NCBI RefSeq assembly: GCF_019175285.1
Contig: NC_056526.1
Span: 11,660,691 to 11,724,690, forward strand
DNA from: Sceloporus undulatus
Taxonomy: Eukaryota > Chordata > Lepidosauria > Squamata > Phrynosomatidae
DNA: 64,000 nucleotides
Reading direction: 5' to 3'
In this document: piece by piece, positions 48,101 through 55,667 of the stretch
Numbering within the stretch: the first letter of the stretch is position 1
Layout of the letters: each line of letters starts with the position of its first letter
Notes under the pieces: generated by a model
Databases searched by the model: none
The model's input: the letters and a program-made list of their open reading frames with translations, nothing else
What the model was told of the DNA's origin: nothing
Program-made: the position numbers and the translations under genes

Positions 48101-48286
48101 TTGAGTCCCCTCCACACAAGTTTCAAGCAAGACTTTACCAGACTTTGGGTAGGAAACCAAGAGGACATCATCTTCTCTAGCATCAAAGGTAGCCAAGGAT
48201 TTTAAAAGCGCTGGAGATGATCTGGTGGTAAAAGTGATCCCATTGAAAGTATGTATGAGATCATCATCATCATCATCCTGTGACAT
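29693..48286 (-). CDS. Cytosolic sulfotransferase, SULT6B1-like, whole gene, 6 coding exons
   Basis: Transfers sulfonate from PAPS to hydroxyl or amine groups of small molecules in the cytosol. Exons in gene order are 48139-48286, 45413-45597, 42253-42379, 38253-38347, 36573-36759 and 29693-29811. Junctions are GT..AG and phases agree, giving 286 residues plus stop; SULTs are usually about 285-305. Visible motifs are the PAPS 5'-phosphosulfate loop VSYPKSGTHW (44-53), catalytic His95 in PTHLDGDMLP, the PAPS 3'-phosphate segment IYIIRNPKDIAVSMYHY (Arg117, Ser125), and RKGAVGDWKNHFT (246-258). The 127-, 95- and about 187-nt exons match the ancient SULT gene structure. The KxxxTVxxxE dimer motif is altered (KNHFTPKQNR). 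The N-terminal run of six Asp is unusual. Closest by eye is SULT6B1; SULT3A or another SULT6B paralogue is possible. It is convergent with CMAS, and every key residue checked is present. Confidence 0.93.
31345..31354. other. Assembly gap (10 N), sulfotransferase intron 5
   Basis: A run of ten N. The flanks 31100-31680 look like open sequence in several frames but match nothing I recognise. Confidence 0.95.
32385..32880 (-). mobile_element. L2-type LINE 3' end
   Basis: The - strand encodes GPGYLEDRLSPYNPPRTLRS, RTWNTFPDELRSTTSLDLFK and KRLKTFLFRQAF, closely matching the C-terminus of the + strand LINE at 43634-45189. It ends in an (AAT)n tail at 32379-32398. 5'-truncated near 32880. Confidence 0.85.
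32884..33137. mobile_element. 254-bp Tc1-mariner-type MITE (family M), copy 2
   Basis: Exactly the same length as 5062-5315. TA flanks at 32882-32883 and 33138-33139; ends CAGTGGTACCCCGGG / CCCGGGGTACCCCTG. Inserted at the 5' edge of an L2-type fragment in sulfotransferase intron 5. Confidence 0.88.
33400..33668. other. Unclassified repeat-like stretch
   Basis: Contains the inverted pair GAACTTGCCCC / GGGGCAAGTTC (33439-33471) and an end-like GGGTAAAGTGTAGTCTGAAT. Possibly a DNA element. Confidence 0.3.
34465..34660. mobile_element. Tigger-type MITE, internal fragment
   Basis: TCTAGGTCCTCCAGCACAAC, CTGGAGCACCTACAAACGCC, AGAGTTGCACTGGAAGACCT: the same internal repeats as 42448-42812 and 37311-37680. 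Confidence 0.65.
35800..35990. mobile_element. Palindromic element (family Q), copy 3, sulfotransferase intron 5
   Basis: ACAGCCGTGTTAGTCTGCAG, GAGATCTCATAGCACCTTTG, GCATGAGCTTTCGTAGATGT; second half CTCAAAGGTGCTACAAGATC. Clear inverted halves. Confidence 0.75.
36415..36505. mobile_element. LINE 3'-end fragment with (AAAT)n tail
   Basis: TTATAAGCCACCCTGGATCC .. ATAAATAAACAAATAAATAA. It ends about 70 nt after the donor (gene sense) of sulfotransferase exon 5. Confidence 0.45.
36573..36759 (-). CDS. Sulfotransferase coding exon 5
   Basis: Acceptor cttatctcag| and donor AAAAG|gtaagt. The exon encodes DLPAVVKNVSAFLGVNTSES, EICEKSSFNEMKTNTEKENH and SNRKLIFRKG. The Gly is split to the last exon, as in other SULTs. 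Confidence 0.95.
37311..37680. mobile_element. Tigger-type MITE, sulfotransferase intron 4
   Basis: Ends TTGGCCCTCCACATTTG and GAATGTGGAGGGACCATT; internal imperfect repeats of CATAGAGTTGCACTAGAGAACCT type. Confidence 0.7.
38253..38347 (-). CDS. Sulfotransferase coding exon 4
   Basis: 95 nt, the canonical SULT length. Acceptor ctttttacag| and donor AAAAAG|gtaaat. The exon encodes VCGSWFEHVLSWERHRSDKN followed by TLFLYYEDMKK, matching the family W-x-H and YEDxK motifs. Confidence 0.96.
38406..38612 (-). mobile_element. tRNA-derived SINE 60 nt upstream (gene sense) of sulfotransferase exon 4
   Basis: Reverse copy: TGTGTGCCTTCAAGTCATTT, GGTCACCAAGTGGGTTTCCA, TGAACCCTGGTTTCCAGAGT, CAATGCTCAAAGCAGTACAT. 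Same strand as the gene; its tail end lies about 60 nt before the exon. Confidence 0.8.
38748..38935. mobile_element. CpG-rich MITE with TIR GCGGTACAGACC
   Basis: Ends GCGGTACAGACCGCCCAAAA and CAAAGGGGTGGTCTGTACTG are inverted. The inside has TGTACACACTCCC and GGCGCCACTATTATG. Sulfotransferase intron 3. Confidence 0.65.
39245..39700 (-). mobile_element. RTE-type LINE 3' coding fragment
   Basis: The - strand encodes SLEAKMTKLRLSYFGHIMRR, HNALEKATMLEKVEGRRMRE and further RTE C-terminal sequence. Antisense reading creates a misleading 236-codon frame on the + strand. Confidence 0.8.
40200..40430 (+). mobile_element. tRNA-derived SINE
   Basis: AGAGTGTTGGACAAGGGCTC, CCATGGAAACTCACTGGGTG, AAGTTTGCCAGGAAAACCCT, and tail CAACTTGATGGCAGATAACA. 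Sulfotransferase intron 3. Confidence 0.7.
40826..41030. mobile_element. Palindromic MITE (family P), copy 7, sulfotransferase intron 3
   Basis: ACCACTTTAACTGCCCTGGC, GGGATTTGTAGTTG, and the right end TTTCTACAGTGCTGATGCCC. Confidence 0.75.
42253..42379 (-). CDS. Sulfotransferase coding exon 3
   Basis: 127 nt, the canonical length for this SULT exon. Acceptor aatttgcag| and donor GATG|gtaaga. The exon encodes AIYIIRNPKDIAVSMYHYYR and ENPNLPTIDSWPHFLQMFLQ, including the PAPS-contacting Arg and Ser. Confidence 0.96.
42448..42812. mobile_element. Tigger-type MITE just 5' (gene sense) of sulfotransferase exon 3
   Basis: Ends TTCCTCCATATTCGC and AAATATGGAGGGATGAATG; internal repeats ACCATAGAGTTGCACTGGAG. 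Confidence 0.72.
42828..42950. repeat. Small element, copy 1 of a close pair
   Basis: AAGGTGGGTAAACTATTCTG .. AAAACATCTGGAGGGTCACA; nearly the same as 47864-47985, both in sulfotransferase introns and 5 kb apart. Confidence 0.75.
43509..43633. mobile_element. Tigger-like MITE, left part (split by an L2 LINE)
   Basis: CAGTCAACCCTCTGTGTCCA, TGATTTTGCCATTTTAAATA, then the L2 LINE; the rest continues at 45200-45303. Confidence 0.8.
43634..45189 (+). mobile_element. L2-type LINE, 5'-truncated, ORF2 RT domain open, in sulfotransferase intron 2
   Basis: A frame open to 44922 (430 codons from 43630) encodes the reverse transcriptase of an L2-clade LINE. Motif A is LLDISAAFDTIDHGILLERL. The motif B area is ALTSGIPRGVIMSPMLFNMY. 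The catalytic YADDTQ lies in CYQYADDTQICFS, followed by the C-terminal domain ending KRLKTFLFQQAF. A short 3' UTR with GGAAAAGCGGGCTATAAATA runs into (ATT)n. The endonuclease half is missing. The element is nested in a Tigger-like MITE and antisense to the gene. The C-terminus matches the decayed copy at 32385-32880. Jockey/CR1-group assignment is the alternative. Confidence 0.9.
45190..45199. other. Assembly gap (10 N) at the L2 tail
   Basis: Ten N directly after an (ATT)n run of about 50 bp. Confidence 0.95.
45200..45303. mobile_element. Tigger-like MITE, right part
   Basis: GTGCCATTATTTAATGAGAC .. ATACCAAGAGCCCACTGTAC completes the element begun at 43509. Confidence 0.8.
45413..45597 (-). 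CDS. Sulfotransferase coding exon 2
   Basis: Acceptor accttccag| and donor TGCAAG|gtaaga. The exon encodes (G)THWLAEIIMHLYASEV, EFGDVSKLEQLNCLSCKRII and PTHLDGDMLPSTFWLKQCK, with the catalytic His in THL. It ends phase 0. Confidence 0.95.
46160..46385. other. CpG-rich islet, probable DNA element, sulfotransferase intron 1
   Basis: Very GC- and CpG-rich block in AT-rich intron. It contains a perfect 12-bp stem at 46189-46216 (CGAGCCCCATTG / CAATGGGGCTCG, loop GAAA) and repeats of CACGTATGGCGCG. No exon fits; terminal repeats are not clear. Confidence 0.5.
46399..46590. mobile_element. Palindromic MITE (family P), copy 8, sulfotransferase intron 1
   Basis: GGGTGCATCTACATTGTAGC at the left; ACTACAAATCCCAGGATTCT inside. 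The right end is worn. Confidence 0.7.
47070..47345 (-). mobile_element. CR1/L3-group LINE fragment
   Basis: Reverse reading resembles the CR1 3' part: TAAGCTATCCAAGTGGCAGC, AGAATTCCTTCTGTTCCTTT, TGGATGGCCAAGGGTTCTAG, TCTACACCATGGCGTAATTT. Confidence 0.55.
47371..47583 (+). mobile_element. tRNA-derived SINE
   Basis: GTGGTGCAGTGGTTTGAACT, AGAGTTCGAATCCCTGCACT (B box), GGGCAAGTCACACTCTCTCA. The tail is worn. Sulfotransferase intron 1. Confidence 0.8.
47864..47985. repeat. Small element, copy 2 of a close pair
   Basis: AAGGTGGGTAAACTGTGCTG .. AAAACATCTGGAGGGTCACA. Shares CAGGTCTAGGCAGCATAGC with copy 1. Confidence 0.75.
48139..48286 (-). CDS. Sulfotransferase coding exon 1
   Basis: ATG at 48284-48286. 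The exon encodes MSQ, six Asp (GAT repeats), LIHTFNGITFTTRSSP, then TFDAREDDVLLVSYPKS. Donor is TCTG|gtaaag, phase 1. A strong acceptor-like site (pyrimidine run ending TTTGCAG) would place the exon's 5' end at 48329, giving a 43-nt 5' UTR with an in-frame stop, so an upstream untranslated exon is likely. Confidence 0.93.
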
Positions 48287-48679
48287 CTGTAATATCGCCT
48301 TAGAGGTTTCAGTGTTTCAGATCTGACCACTGCAAATGAGAGAGGGCTAGCAAGTGACTTGCAAGCCAGACACTTGCTAGTGGTAATGGAGAGAGCAGAA
48401 ATGAAAAAGACATACGTATGCACCTTGTAACATCTTGAGAAGATATATTGGGGCTTATCTTTATTACAATAACTGAAAAATGCTGTAAAGCAATATAAAG
48501 GTTATCCAGATAAGCAGTATTTTTTTTTTAATGCTTGTTTACTGTGACTTGGCTTTTGCAGATAAATAAGCAAGAGAAACCAGAGCGGAAAATACCCAGG
48601 TCAAGATTAGGCATGTATTCCAGGGGCAAGGGGGGGGGAGAGATATTGACAAATTGTGCTCTTAATGTGACAGATGTTA

Positions 48680-48896
48680 TAGGGTGCATTCACAGTGTAT
48701 ATTTAACACAGTTTTATACCATGTTAAGTGCTGTAGCTCCATCCTATGGAATCCTGGGATTTGTACTTTTACAGAGTTTCAGCCAAAGAGTGTTGGTGCC
48801 TCACCAAACTACAAATTTCAGGATACTGTAGGGTGGAGCCATGGCAGTTATAGTGGTGTCAAACTGCATTGTTGCTACAGTGTAGATGCACCCACA
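48680..48896. mobile_element. Palindromic MITE (family P), copy 9
   Basis: GGGTGCATTCACAGTGTATA .. CTACAGTGTAGATGCACCC, about 0.4 kb upstream of sulfotransferase exon 1. Confidence 0.8.
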
Positions 48897-48904
48897 TCTA
48901 GGGG

Positions 48905-49145
48905 TATAGCCTGGTGTAGTCGTTTGAGTGTTGGATTATGAGTCTGGAGACCAGGTTTCAAATCCCCGCTGAGCCATTAAACCCACTGGGAGACTTTGGG
49001 CAAGTCACACATTTTCAACTTCAGAGGATGACAATGGCATGCCTCCTTTAAGGAAAGTTGCCAGGAAAACCCTGAACCTGTGATAGGTTCACCTTACGGT
49101 TGCCATAGGTTGCAAACGACTTGAAGGCACACAATAACAAACAAA
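48905..49145 (+). mobile_element. tRNA-derived SINE
   Basis: TAGCCTGGTGTAGTCGTTTG, AGGTTTCAAATCCCCGCTGA, and tail AACGACTTGAAGGCACACAA. Confidence 0.85.
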
Positions 49146-49974
49146 AATAGTTTCTTAAGATGCCAGTGTATGTGCTTCATTGTGCTGTTGAGACACACCA
49201 CTTAGGCACCGGCACATCTTCCAACATTTGTGAGATGAAAATGAGTTGGGGAAGAACTCTGCGTATTTCAGTGACTGGCGTACTCAGTTACATAATTTTG
49301 GGGAATGTAACTCTAATGAAGCTTCATCACTTAAAAATACACATCACTTAAAAAGCCCTTTGCTTTTGCCTGAGCCTACTGGGAAGGTCAAGATTCTTCC
49401 CCCTCCTTTTCTGTTCCCACTGCTCAATTATTTGTGGGCAAAATTCCTTTTAAGTTCAAAGGCCTCATATCACTTGCTCTTGAGTTCATATATATTTCCT
49501 TCTTGCTCTCCTATTCGTACCTTACACAACCTAATGAGAACAACCTAATGCCATTTACAATTGGAGATTAGTCAGGCTCTGATTAATATTAATTCATTTA
49601 CTTGAACTGGATGACCTTATCTCCAATGGGTTGAACTTGGTCCCTCTTTCAAGACAAATTCTTCTGCTCTCTTGAACTTGGCACCAATATCCTGTTCCTT
49701 GGATGAACATACAAAGATTCTAGCATACAGTTTTGATCATACAGCAGTGTTGGCTGCTGGCTTCCATGTCAGTGGGGCAATAAATCCACTCCAACTTTTA
49801 ACATGAACTTTAAAGGAGTTGTCCAAGATATGTACAACAGGGTTAGCCCCATGAATAGCTTTTTTAATGTTTAGAGGAAAAGATAGATTGGATGTCTCAC
49901 TGATATGACAACCTCCAACTGCCACTGTCATATAGGATCAGTAACTACAAATACCAGGTACTGGTATTACTGGG

Positions 49975-50190
49975 CCAGCAATACCAGTGTAACTGAGTGT
50001 TGGATGAAGACTTTAGGAGACAAAAGTCTAAACCTCATGCAGCCATGGAAACTCAATGGGTGACTCTGGACACATTCTCCCAACCTTAGGAGGAAGGCAA
50101 TGGCAAACATCCTCAGAATATTTCTTGCTATGAAAATCCTATTATAGAATCACCAAAAGTTGGAGTTGACTTGAAGGCATGAACAAGTAT
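49975..50190 (+). mobile_element. tRNA-derived SINE, diverged
   Basis: GAGTGTTGGATGAAGACTTT, CCATGGAAACTCAATGGGTG, GGAGGAAGGCAATGGCAAAC, TTGACTTGAAGGCATGAAC. Confidence 0.7.
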
Positions 50191-50339
50191 TGCCTTAGAA
50201 GAAAACTGAGAACAGACATAAGAGTGAGACCTGCCCCACACACCAGAAAAATGTTTCTGGCTTTTAAAAACCTTTTAAAAATAGGCTTGTAATGACTTGT
50301 ATTGCATTGTCTGCTATTTTTTTTAATGTAGCCTGAATC

Positions 50340-50583
50340 CTGTTGTTGTTGTTGTTGTTGTGCTGTTGTTGTACTGTGCCTTCAAGTCATTTAGACTTAT
50401 GGCATTGCTAAGGCAGGGTTTTCTTGGCAAGCATTTTTCAGGGCAGATTTGCCTTTGCCTTCCTCTGAGGCTGAGAAGATGTGACTTGCCAAAGTCATCC
50501 AGTGGGTTTGCATGGCCAAGCGGGGATTTGAACCCTGTTCTCCAGGGTCACAGTCCAACACTCAAACCATTATGCCACCAAGA
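50340..50583 (-). mobile_element. tRNA-derived SINE with (TTG)n tail
   Basis: TTGTTGTTGTTGTTG tail, GTGCCTTCAAGTCATTTAGA, TGGCCAAGCGGGGATTTGAA, and head GTCCAACACTCAAACCATTA. Confidence 0.85.
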
Positions 50584-50699
50584 GAAGTTACTTAGTTCTA
50601 ATACAGAACTAATAAGGAATCCCAGCCATTGTTTTAAATTGTCCTAAAATGATTTTATTGTACACTACTCTGAGATACTTTGATATAGAGAGGGACACA

Positions 50700-50706
50700 T
50701 ATATTT

Positions 50707-50757
<51 letters not shown>

Positions 50758-50780
50758 NNNNNNNNNNATAATAATTTGTT
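50700..50780. repeat. (AAT)n tract with 10-N gap (50758-50767)
   Basis: ATAATAATA on both sides of the gap, then (GTTT)n. Confidence 0.95.
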
Positions 50781-50894
50781 TGTTTGTTTGTTTGTTTGTA
50801 TCTCGCCTCTCCCTATTTGAGGATTGATCTAAAAGATAGATAGGTAGACAGAGAGACAGACAGATAGATATAAAATGGCTGTATGGGTCTTTAG

Positions 50895-50995
50895 AATAAT
50901 AAAGTACATAGAGCTGGAAGGAAACCTGAGCATCATCTAGTCTATCCAGCCTTCTGTCATGGCCAGAATCCATAGCTAAAGCATCCTAAGCAGAT
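50895..50995 (-). mobile_element. CR1 3'-end fragment
   Basis: GAGCTGGAAGGAAACCTGAG .. GCATCCTAAGCAGATG, the reverse CR1 tail region. Confidence 0.55.
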
Positions 50996-51340
50996 GACTC
51001 AGTGTGAGAGAGCACTTCAACTCACACGTGAGACTGGAACTCAAATCCAGAGCCAATTCAAATTGAAGGGGAAGCAGAGTCAATTCGAATCCAAGGCAAT
51101 TCACATTATGAATTATCACACGTGAAGAATGAAATTGTGGTGATTCCTGAGTCAATGCGGATTGAGTGCACACTAAATTATCACAATGGTACATACCATG
51201 CAGATTCAATGATTCGAATTGGGATCCTTGCACATGCTCAATGGGGCTCTGACTGCATCGTGAAGTTTTGCACTTTTGGGTTGAAGAAGGGAGCCCCTTC
51301 CTGGTTCCAGTTTCATGTGAATGCTAGCCTCACCTGAATG
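50996..51340. other. Unclassified CpG-containing repeat-like stretch
   Basis: CACACGTGAGACTGGAACTC, AATTCACATTATGAATTATC and ATTCGAATTGGG resemble the inside of 60883-61137. Possibly a longer relative; ends not defined. Confidence 0.35.
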
Positions 51341-51545
51341 ACAGCATCACATTTCTTCCTCCCTTCTATTTTCCCATCCCTAGCTGCCAAATCCAAATGG
51401 GTCCTCCGCGTCAGAGCCCCCATCCATTTCAGCCACATCTACATCTGTCTGTCTGTCTGTCTGCCTGCCTGTCTATCCTCCTGTCATTCTCCTCATCCAT
51501 TTCAGCCACATCTACATTTACCCTCTGTGTCAGAGCCCCCATCCA

Positions 51546-51546
<1 letters not shown>

Positions 51547-51597
<51 letters not shown>

Positions 51598-51716
51598 NNN
51601 NNNNNNNCATCATCATCATCATCATCATCATCATTATCATTATCATTATCATTATTATAGAATTATTATTATTGTTATTATTATTATTTTAAAAACAAAT
51701 TTTATTGTAATTATTA
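51547..51716. repeat. (ATT)n/(ATC)n tract with 10-N gap (51598-51607)
   Basis: ATT repeats left of the gap; ATC, then ATTATC and ATT, repeats to the right. Confidence 0.95.
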
Positions 51717-51767
51717 TCATTATTCTCCATGCTCTCCTTCCCTCTGTAACAGTTGCCTTCTCTTAGG

Positions 51768-51910
51768 TTGCATATGCACTGGGGAAATAATCCGGTTTGA
51801 CTCCACTTTAACTGTCCTGACTTAGTGCTATGGAATTCTGGGAGTTTGAGTTTGTTGTGGGGTCCTTGGCTTGAGGCTATGGAATTCTGGGAGTTGGAGT
51901 TTGTTGCTCC
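51768..51910. mobile_element. Palindromic MITE (family P), copy 10, rearranged
   Basis: The left end TGCATATGCACTGGGGAAAT continues to GGAATTCTGGGAGTTTGAGT, then the same inner segment repeats in direct orientation (GGAATTCTGGGAGTTGGAGT) instead of inverted. Confidence 0.6.
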
Positions 51911-52119
51911 CCCCAGCCTCTGATGGCTCCCTCCGTTGCTCCCATCTCTCCCCCCAGCCTCCTGTTTCATTCCCTTCATCCCTGTCAGCTGCACCCACCT
52001 CCCTTCCTGAAAGAGCACTGAAAACAAATGGTGCAAAATTGCAGTGCAGCATCATGGGAAATGTGGGACCTTGGAGGTTTGGGGGGGGTGTACCAGAATG
52101 GAAGCAAAGTTGTATTCCA

Positions 52120-52345
52120 CAACAGACCAATTCGGAGTGAAATCAAAGTGAGCTCAGAAGCAATTTTTGTGAATTCACTTGTTACCGAATTCACCAAATG
52201 AGGAGTCACTTTGGATACACTGTGGATGCGCCTCGGAACGACCCCCCATAGAAAGCAATCTTTAACATGAATTAGCATCATTGGACTCGCAGTGGCTCCG
52301 GATCAGAGCTGGAAAAACCTCCGTGTGATAAACACCAGAGTTTCT
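52120..52345. other. Unclassified element fragment with TGTGATAAA end
   Basis: GAATTCACTTGTTACCGAAT .. CCTCCGTGTGATAAACACC; the end resembles that at 61125-61137. Confidence 0.4.
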
Positions 52346-53034
52346 GATAGCATGGAGAGGTCTGCTCATATTCAAGTGAATGCAAGCAGAACATCTTTTC
52401 AGACCTTGACATTCAGCACAGGAAGGACTGCTGAGAAGACAAGGCCTGTGAACATATAAGCATATCAAGCCTATGTTCTAGCAAACTGTTCAAGGTATAC
52501 ATCTGAGAAGGCCTACAGTCTTCCGTTGACGTTCTGATCCAACCAAAACCTACATAACTTCAGCAAAGGGAGAAAATTGTACTCTCCAAAATTTCACAGA
52601 TGAAATATTCACAGAGAGGGCATTTAGCCCTGTTCTCACCTTATCTTTTCTTTTTTTAGGCCTGTACAGACCTTAAAAAAATATCAAGAAGTGGAGTGGA
52701 TGATATTATCTGTATCCAGGCTATACCATTCCTGCAGAAATGTCATAGGATTACTGCAATTAGAAGGAAGCGAGGGAGAGATTGATCACAGCATCTGCTA
52801 CCATGCATATCAATCTCACGAATCCAGTTACAGTTGACAGGTACAAATGGTTTCAGGTGTAGTGTATGGCAGATATTTGCAAAAAAATCATCATGGAAAG
52901 GTCCAGGAACAAGGGGAAATATTGTCTTTGGTTGCCTGGTTATTTGCTGAGATAGTGAAGCTTGGACATGGCTGCTTCACTTTCTTGTCTATTAGGGACC
53001 CTTCTAGATGAAGTGATTAGCCAGCATGCCATGC

Positions 53035-53400
53035 TGGTTTCAATGTTGGACTGGAAGACCATGCTACTAGCAGAAAACATCACAGACTTGGAAAAATGAC
53101 TAAGAAAGGTCAAAGAAGAAAGCGCAAAGGCAGGATTACTGCTGGACATAAAGAAAACAACAACAACAACAACAATAACCATGAGGGATCTACATAAATT
53201 CAGCCTAAACAATGTGGAAATTGAAATAAAGAGTTCCCGTACCTTGGATTAATCATTGATCAGAATGGAGGCTGCAGTCAAGAAATCAGACTAGGAATGG
53301 GAAGGGCAGCTATCTGACCAGAAGATTAAGAAGGGGGAGGACAACTATGAAAGAACTAGAAAAGATCCTAAAATGCAAAGATATACAAGGCAATGGCAAA
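53035..53400 (+). mobile_element. RTE-type LINE RT fragment
   Basis: Encodes LLAENITDLEK, RKVKEESAKAGLLLDIKKTT, DLHKFSLNNVEIEIKSS and a GGCSQEIRLGMGRAA-like segment. An (ACA)n run interrupts it at 53157-53177. Confidence 0.75.
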
Positions 53401-54136
53401 TCTGCTCTGAATAAATCTTGCCAATAAAACCCCTGTGATAGGTTTGTCTTTGAGGACTTTATAAGAGGACCCCTGTTCTCACCACGATCATATTAATGAA
53501 AGGAAGTGCAGTCATACTGGTTTGGGAGCGCTTCTTATTGCACTTCCTTTCAATAGCACAACTGAACTGTAGCATGCTCCTTCTACCCTTGTTCTTCACC
53601 CCACCTCCCTATGCACTACCCTATGCAGTGTGCCTTTCATTCGTGTATGTGTGTGTTTTTTTAATGCAATTTTGGAGTTATGCTAACACGGGAAACAAAA
53701 AAACAAGAGCAAAATAAATAAAGCAATAACAATAATAATGATGATGATAATAATAATAACAGAATAAAAACCACCAGCTGTTCTAGAAAGCGAGAGAAAG
53801 GGAAGATGGGGAAGAGGAGAGACACTGACACCACATGGCTGCACAATCCTGGAACTGCCAAGGGTTAACTTACCGCACCTGTGATCTAGCACTATACCAG
53901 CTCAATTGGGAGCTTATTGACTGGTTTTCCCCATCAATGGCAAGGTGTAGGATAACCATGCTTGGAGAACAAGGAACTTGTATGGTGGCTTAAAAGCCAC
54001 ATGTGATAAAGTCCAGAGTCACCATAACTTGAAAGACTTGAAGACAGACAACAGGACAGATGGAGCAAGATTTATCTAGAGGTGGTATGAACAGCCCTTC
54101 ACTTTGTAAATCAATTTAATTGGCCTGACTTTGTAA

Positions 54137-54347
54137 CTGGGTCCAAAACACACTGCAGAAATAATCCAGTGTGAGACCACTTTAACTTCTTTGACTCAGT
54201 GCTACAAAATGCTGGGAACTGTAGTTTATTGTGGCACCACAGAAGGCTAAATGTCTCACAAGACTACAGTTCCCAGAATTCCCTAGGACTGAGCCAGGGC
54301 AGTTAAAGCAGTCTGAATGGATTATTTCTTCAGTGTGTTTTGGACCA
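54137..54347. mobile_element. Palindromic MITE (family P), copy 11
   Basis: GTCCAAAACACACTGCAGAA .. TTCAGTGTGTTTTGGACC; inner arms GGGAACTGTAGTTTATTG and CTACAGTTCCCAGAATTCCC. Confidence 0.8.
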
Positions 54348-54518
54348 AAGCCCAGAATCCTTTGTGGAAGTTACATCTTCGTAAGTGGACTTACATATGC
54401 GGGAATTAGAATTAGGCAGTTTTGTAACATCAGTATCCAGCAGAGGACTGCTGTTACATTACTACATACAGTACATTACAATACTACTGTGTAAATTTAC
54501 AGCGCTTTATAAATAAAG

Positions 54519-54559
<41 letters not shown>

Positions 54560-54565
<6 letters not shown>

Positions 54566-54782
54566 CTTCAAGTCACCTGTCAATTTATGATAGGCCCATG
54601 AATTTCATGGGGTTTCCTTAGACAAGGAAGAAAGAATATTCTGAAGTGGTTTTGCCAGTTCCTTCCTCTGAAATATAGTTTACAGCATCTTTATTTGTTG
54701 GCAGCCTCCCATCCAAGTACTGACCCTGCTTAGCTTCCAAGATTAAATGGGATCTAGTGCCTTGAGGTTATTTAGGCCATCT
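54560..54782 (-). mobile_element. 5S rRNA-derived SINE, copy 3
   Basis: Tail CCTTCAAGTCACCTGTCAAT, body TTTTGCCAGTTCCTTCCTCT, and 5S head CCCATCCAAGTACTGACC to TTAGCTTCCAAGATTAAATG. It abuts an (AAT)n tract at 54522-54562 on its tail side, as expected for a retroposon tail. Confidence 0.78.
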
Positions 54783-55049
54783 TGTTTGACCTCTGCATAT
54801 TTTCTCCTTCTACTGTTTTTTGGTGTGGGGGGATTTTCTCTGATTCCTCTAGGATTTGTTAGCATCTGCATTTTATTCCTGACTGCTACTGTTTGGGTTA
54901 TATAAAGATTCCTTGTAATTAGCCTGTAAGATTAGCTCTGCCTAAACTGTAATGAAGAATTTCTGGGTTTTGGAATTGGTTTTGAAGAGGAGGGGGGAGT
55001 AAAAGAACGGAATAAAGTACATTTTCCCTCGGTAGGAATAGTGAGAGAG

Positions 55050-55200
55050 AGTCATTATGGCATAGAGGTTTGAGCACTGGACTACAGCCCTGAAAATCAG
55101 GGTTTGAATCCCCACTGGACCATGGAAACCCATTGGGGTTAGGTTCATGTTAGGGCTGCCATAAGGTGGAAATGACTTGAAGACACACAACATCAACAAA
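55050..55200 (+). mobile_element. tRNA-derived SINE with internal deletion
   Basis: GGTTTGAGCACTGGACTACA, CAGGGTTTGAATCCCCACTG, then a jump to GGAAATGACTTGAAGACACA. Confidence 0.8.
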
Positions 55201-55239
55201 GGGATAGTATGTATTAGCCAGACACAATTCTAGATAGAT

Positions 55240-55660
55240 TCGCAACTATGTGAAGAGATAAGCCTCATTTGCTGTAGAGAGAACCAAACCATTTCTTGGT
55301 AAGATCTGCATATGCAAAAAAACCTCAATAATGCATTTCTTTAGAAACATGCATCTGCTCGGGCTCTACATGCTCATTATGCTCCAGGACACGGACAATC
55401 AAGGTTTTTAATAGCCGCTCTTTTCATCTTCCCTAATACCACACAGACCATTCAATTAGTGTCAGTTTTATTTGTGCAATTAATATTATCCTTTGAAGAA
55501 TGGCTTTGAAACCTCGTCTGCGGGAAACTAATTAGGTTATTCTGTTAGGATCAGTGAATGCTGTCACTATCTTATTTGACTGTGAAACAAGTTGTCAAGG
55601 AAAGTGCATGGCTTGATTGCTCAGAGCATCACAGAGGAGCCGTTAAAATGTCTAAATGCT
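55240..55660. other. Repeat-poor AT-rich stretch, candidate conserved non-coding element
   Basis: No repeat family recognised. Contains TTCAATTAGTGTC, GCAATTAATATTATCC and GGGAAACTAATTAGG, which are homeodomain-type ATTA cores. Conservation cannot be judged here. Confidence 0.35.
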
Positions 55661-55667
55661 GAATTAA

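Noticed and set aside
51338-51766. 142-codon + strand frame with Ile and His runs
   Set aside because: Translation of ATT/ATC microsatellites across an N gap.
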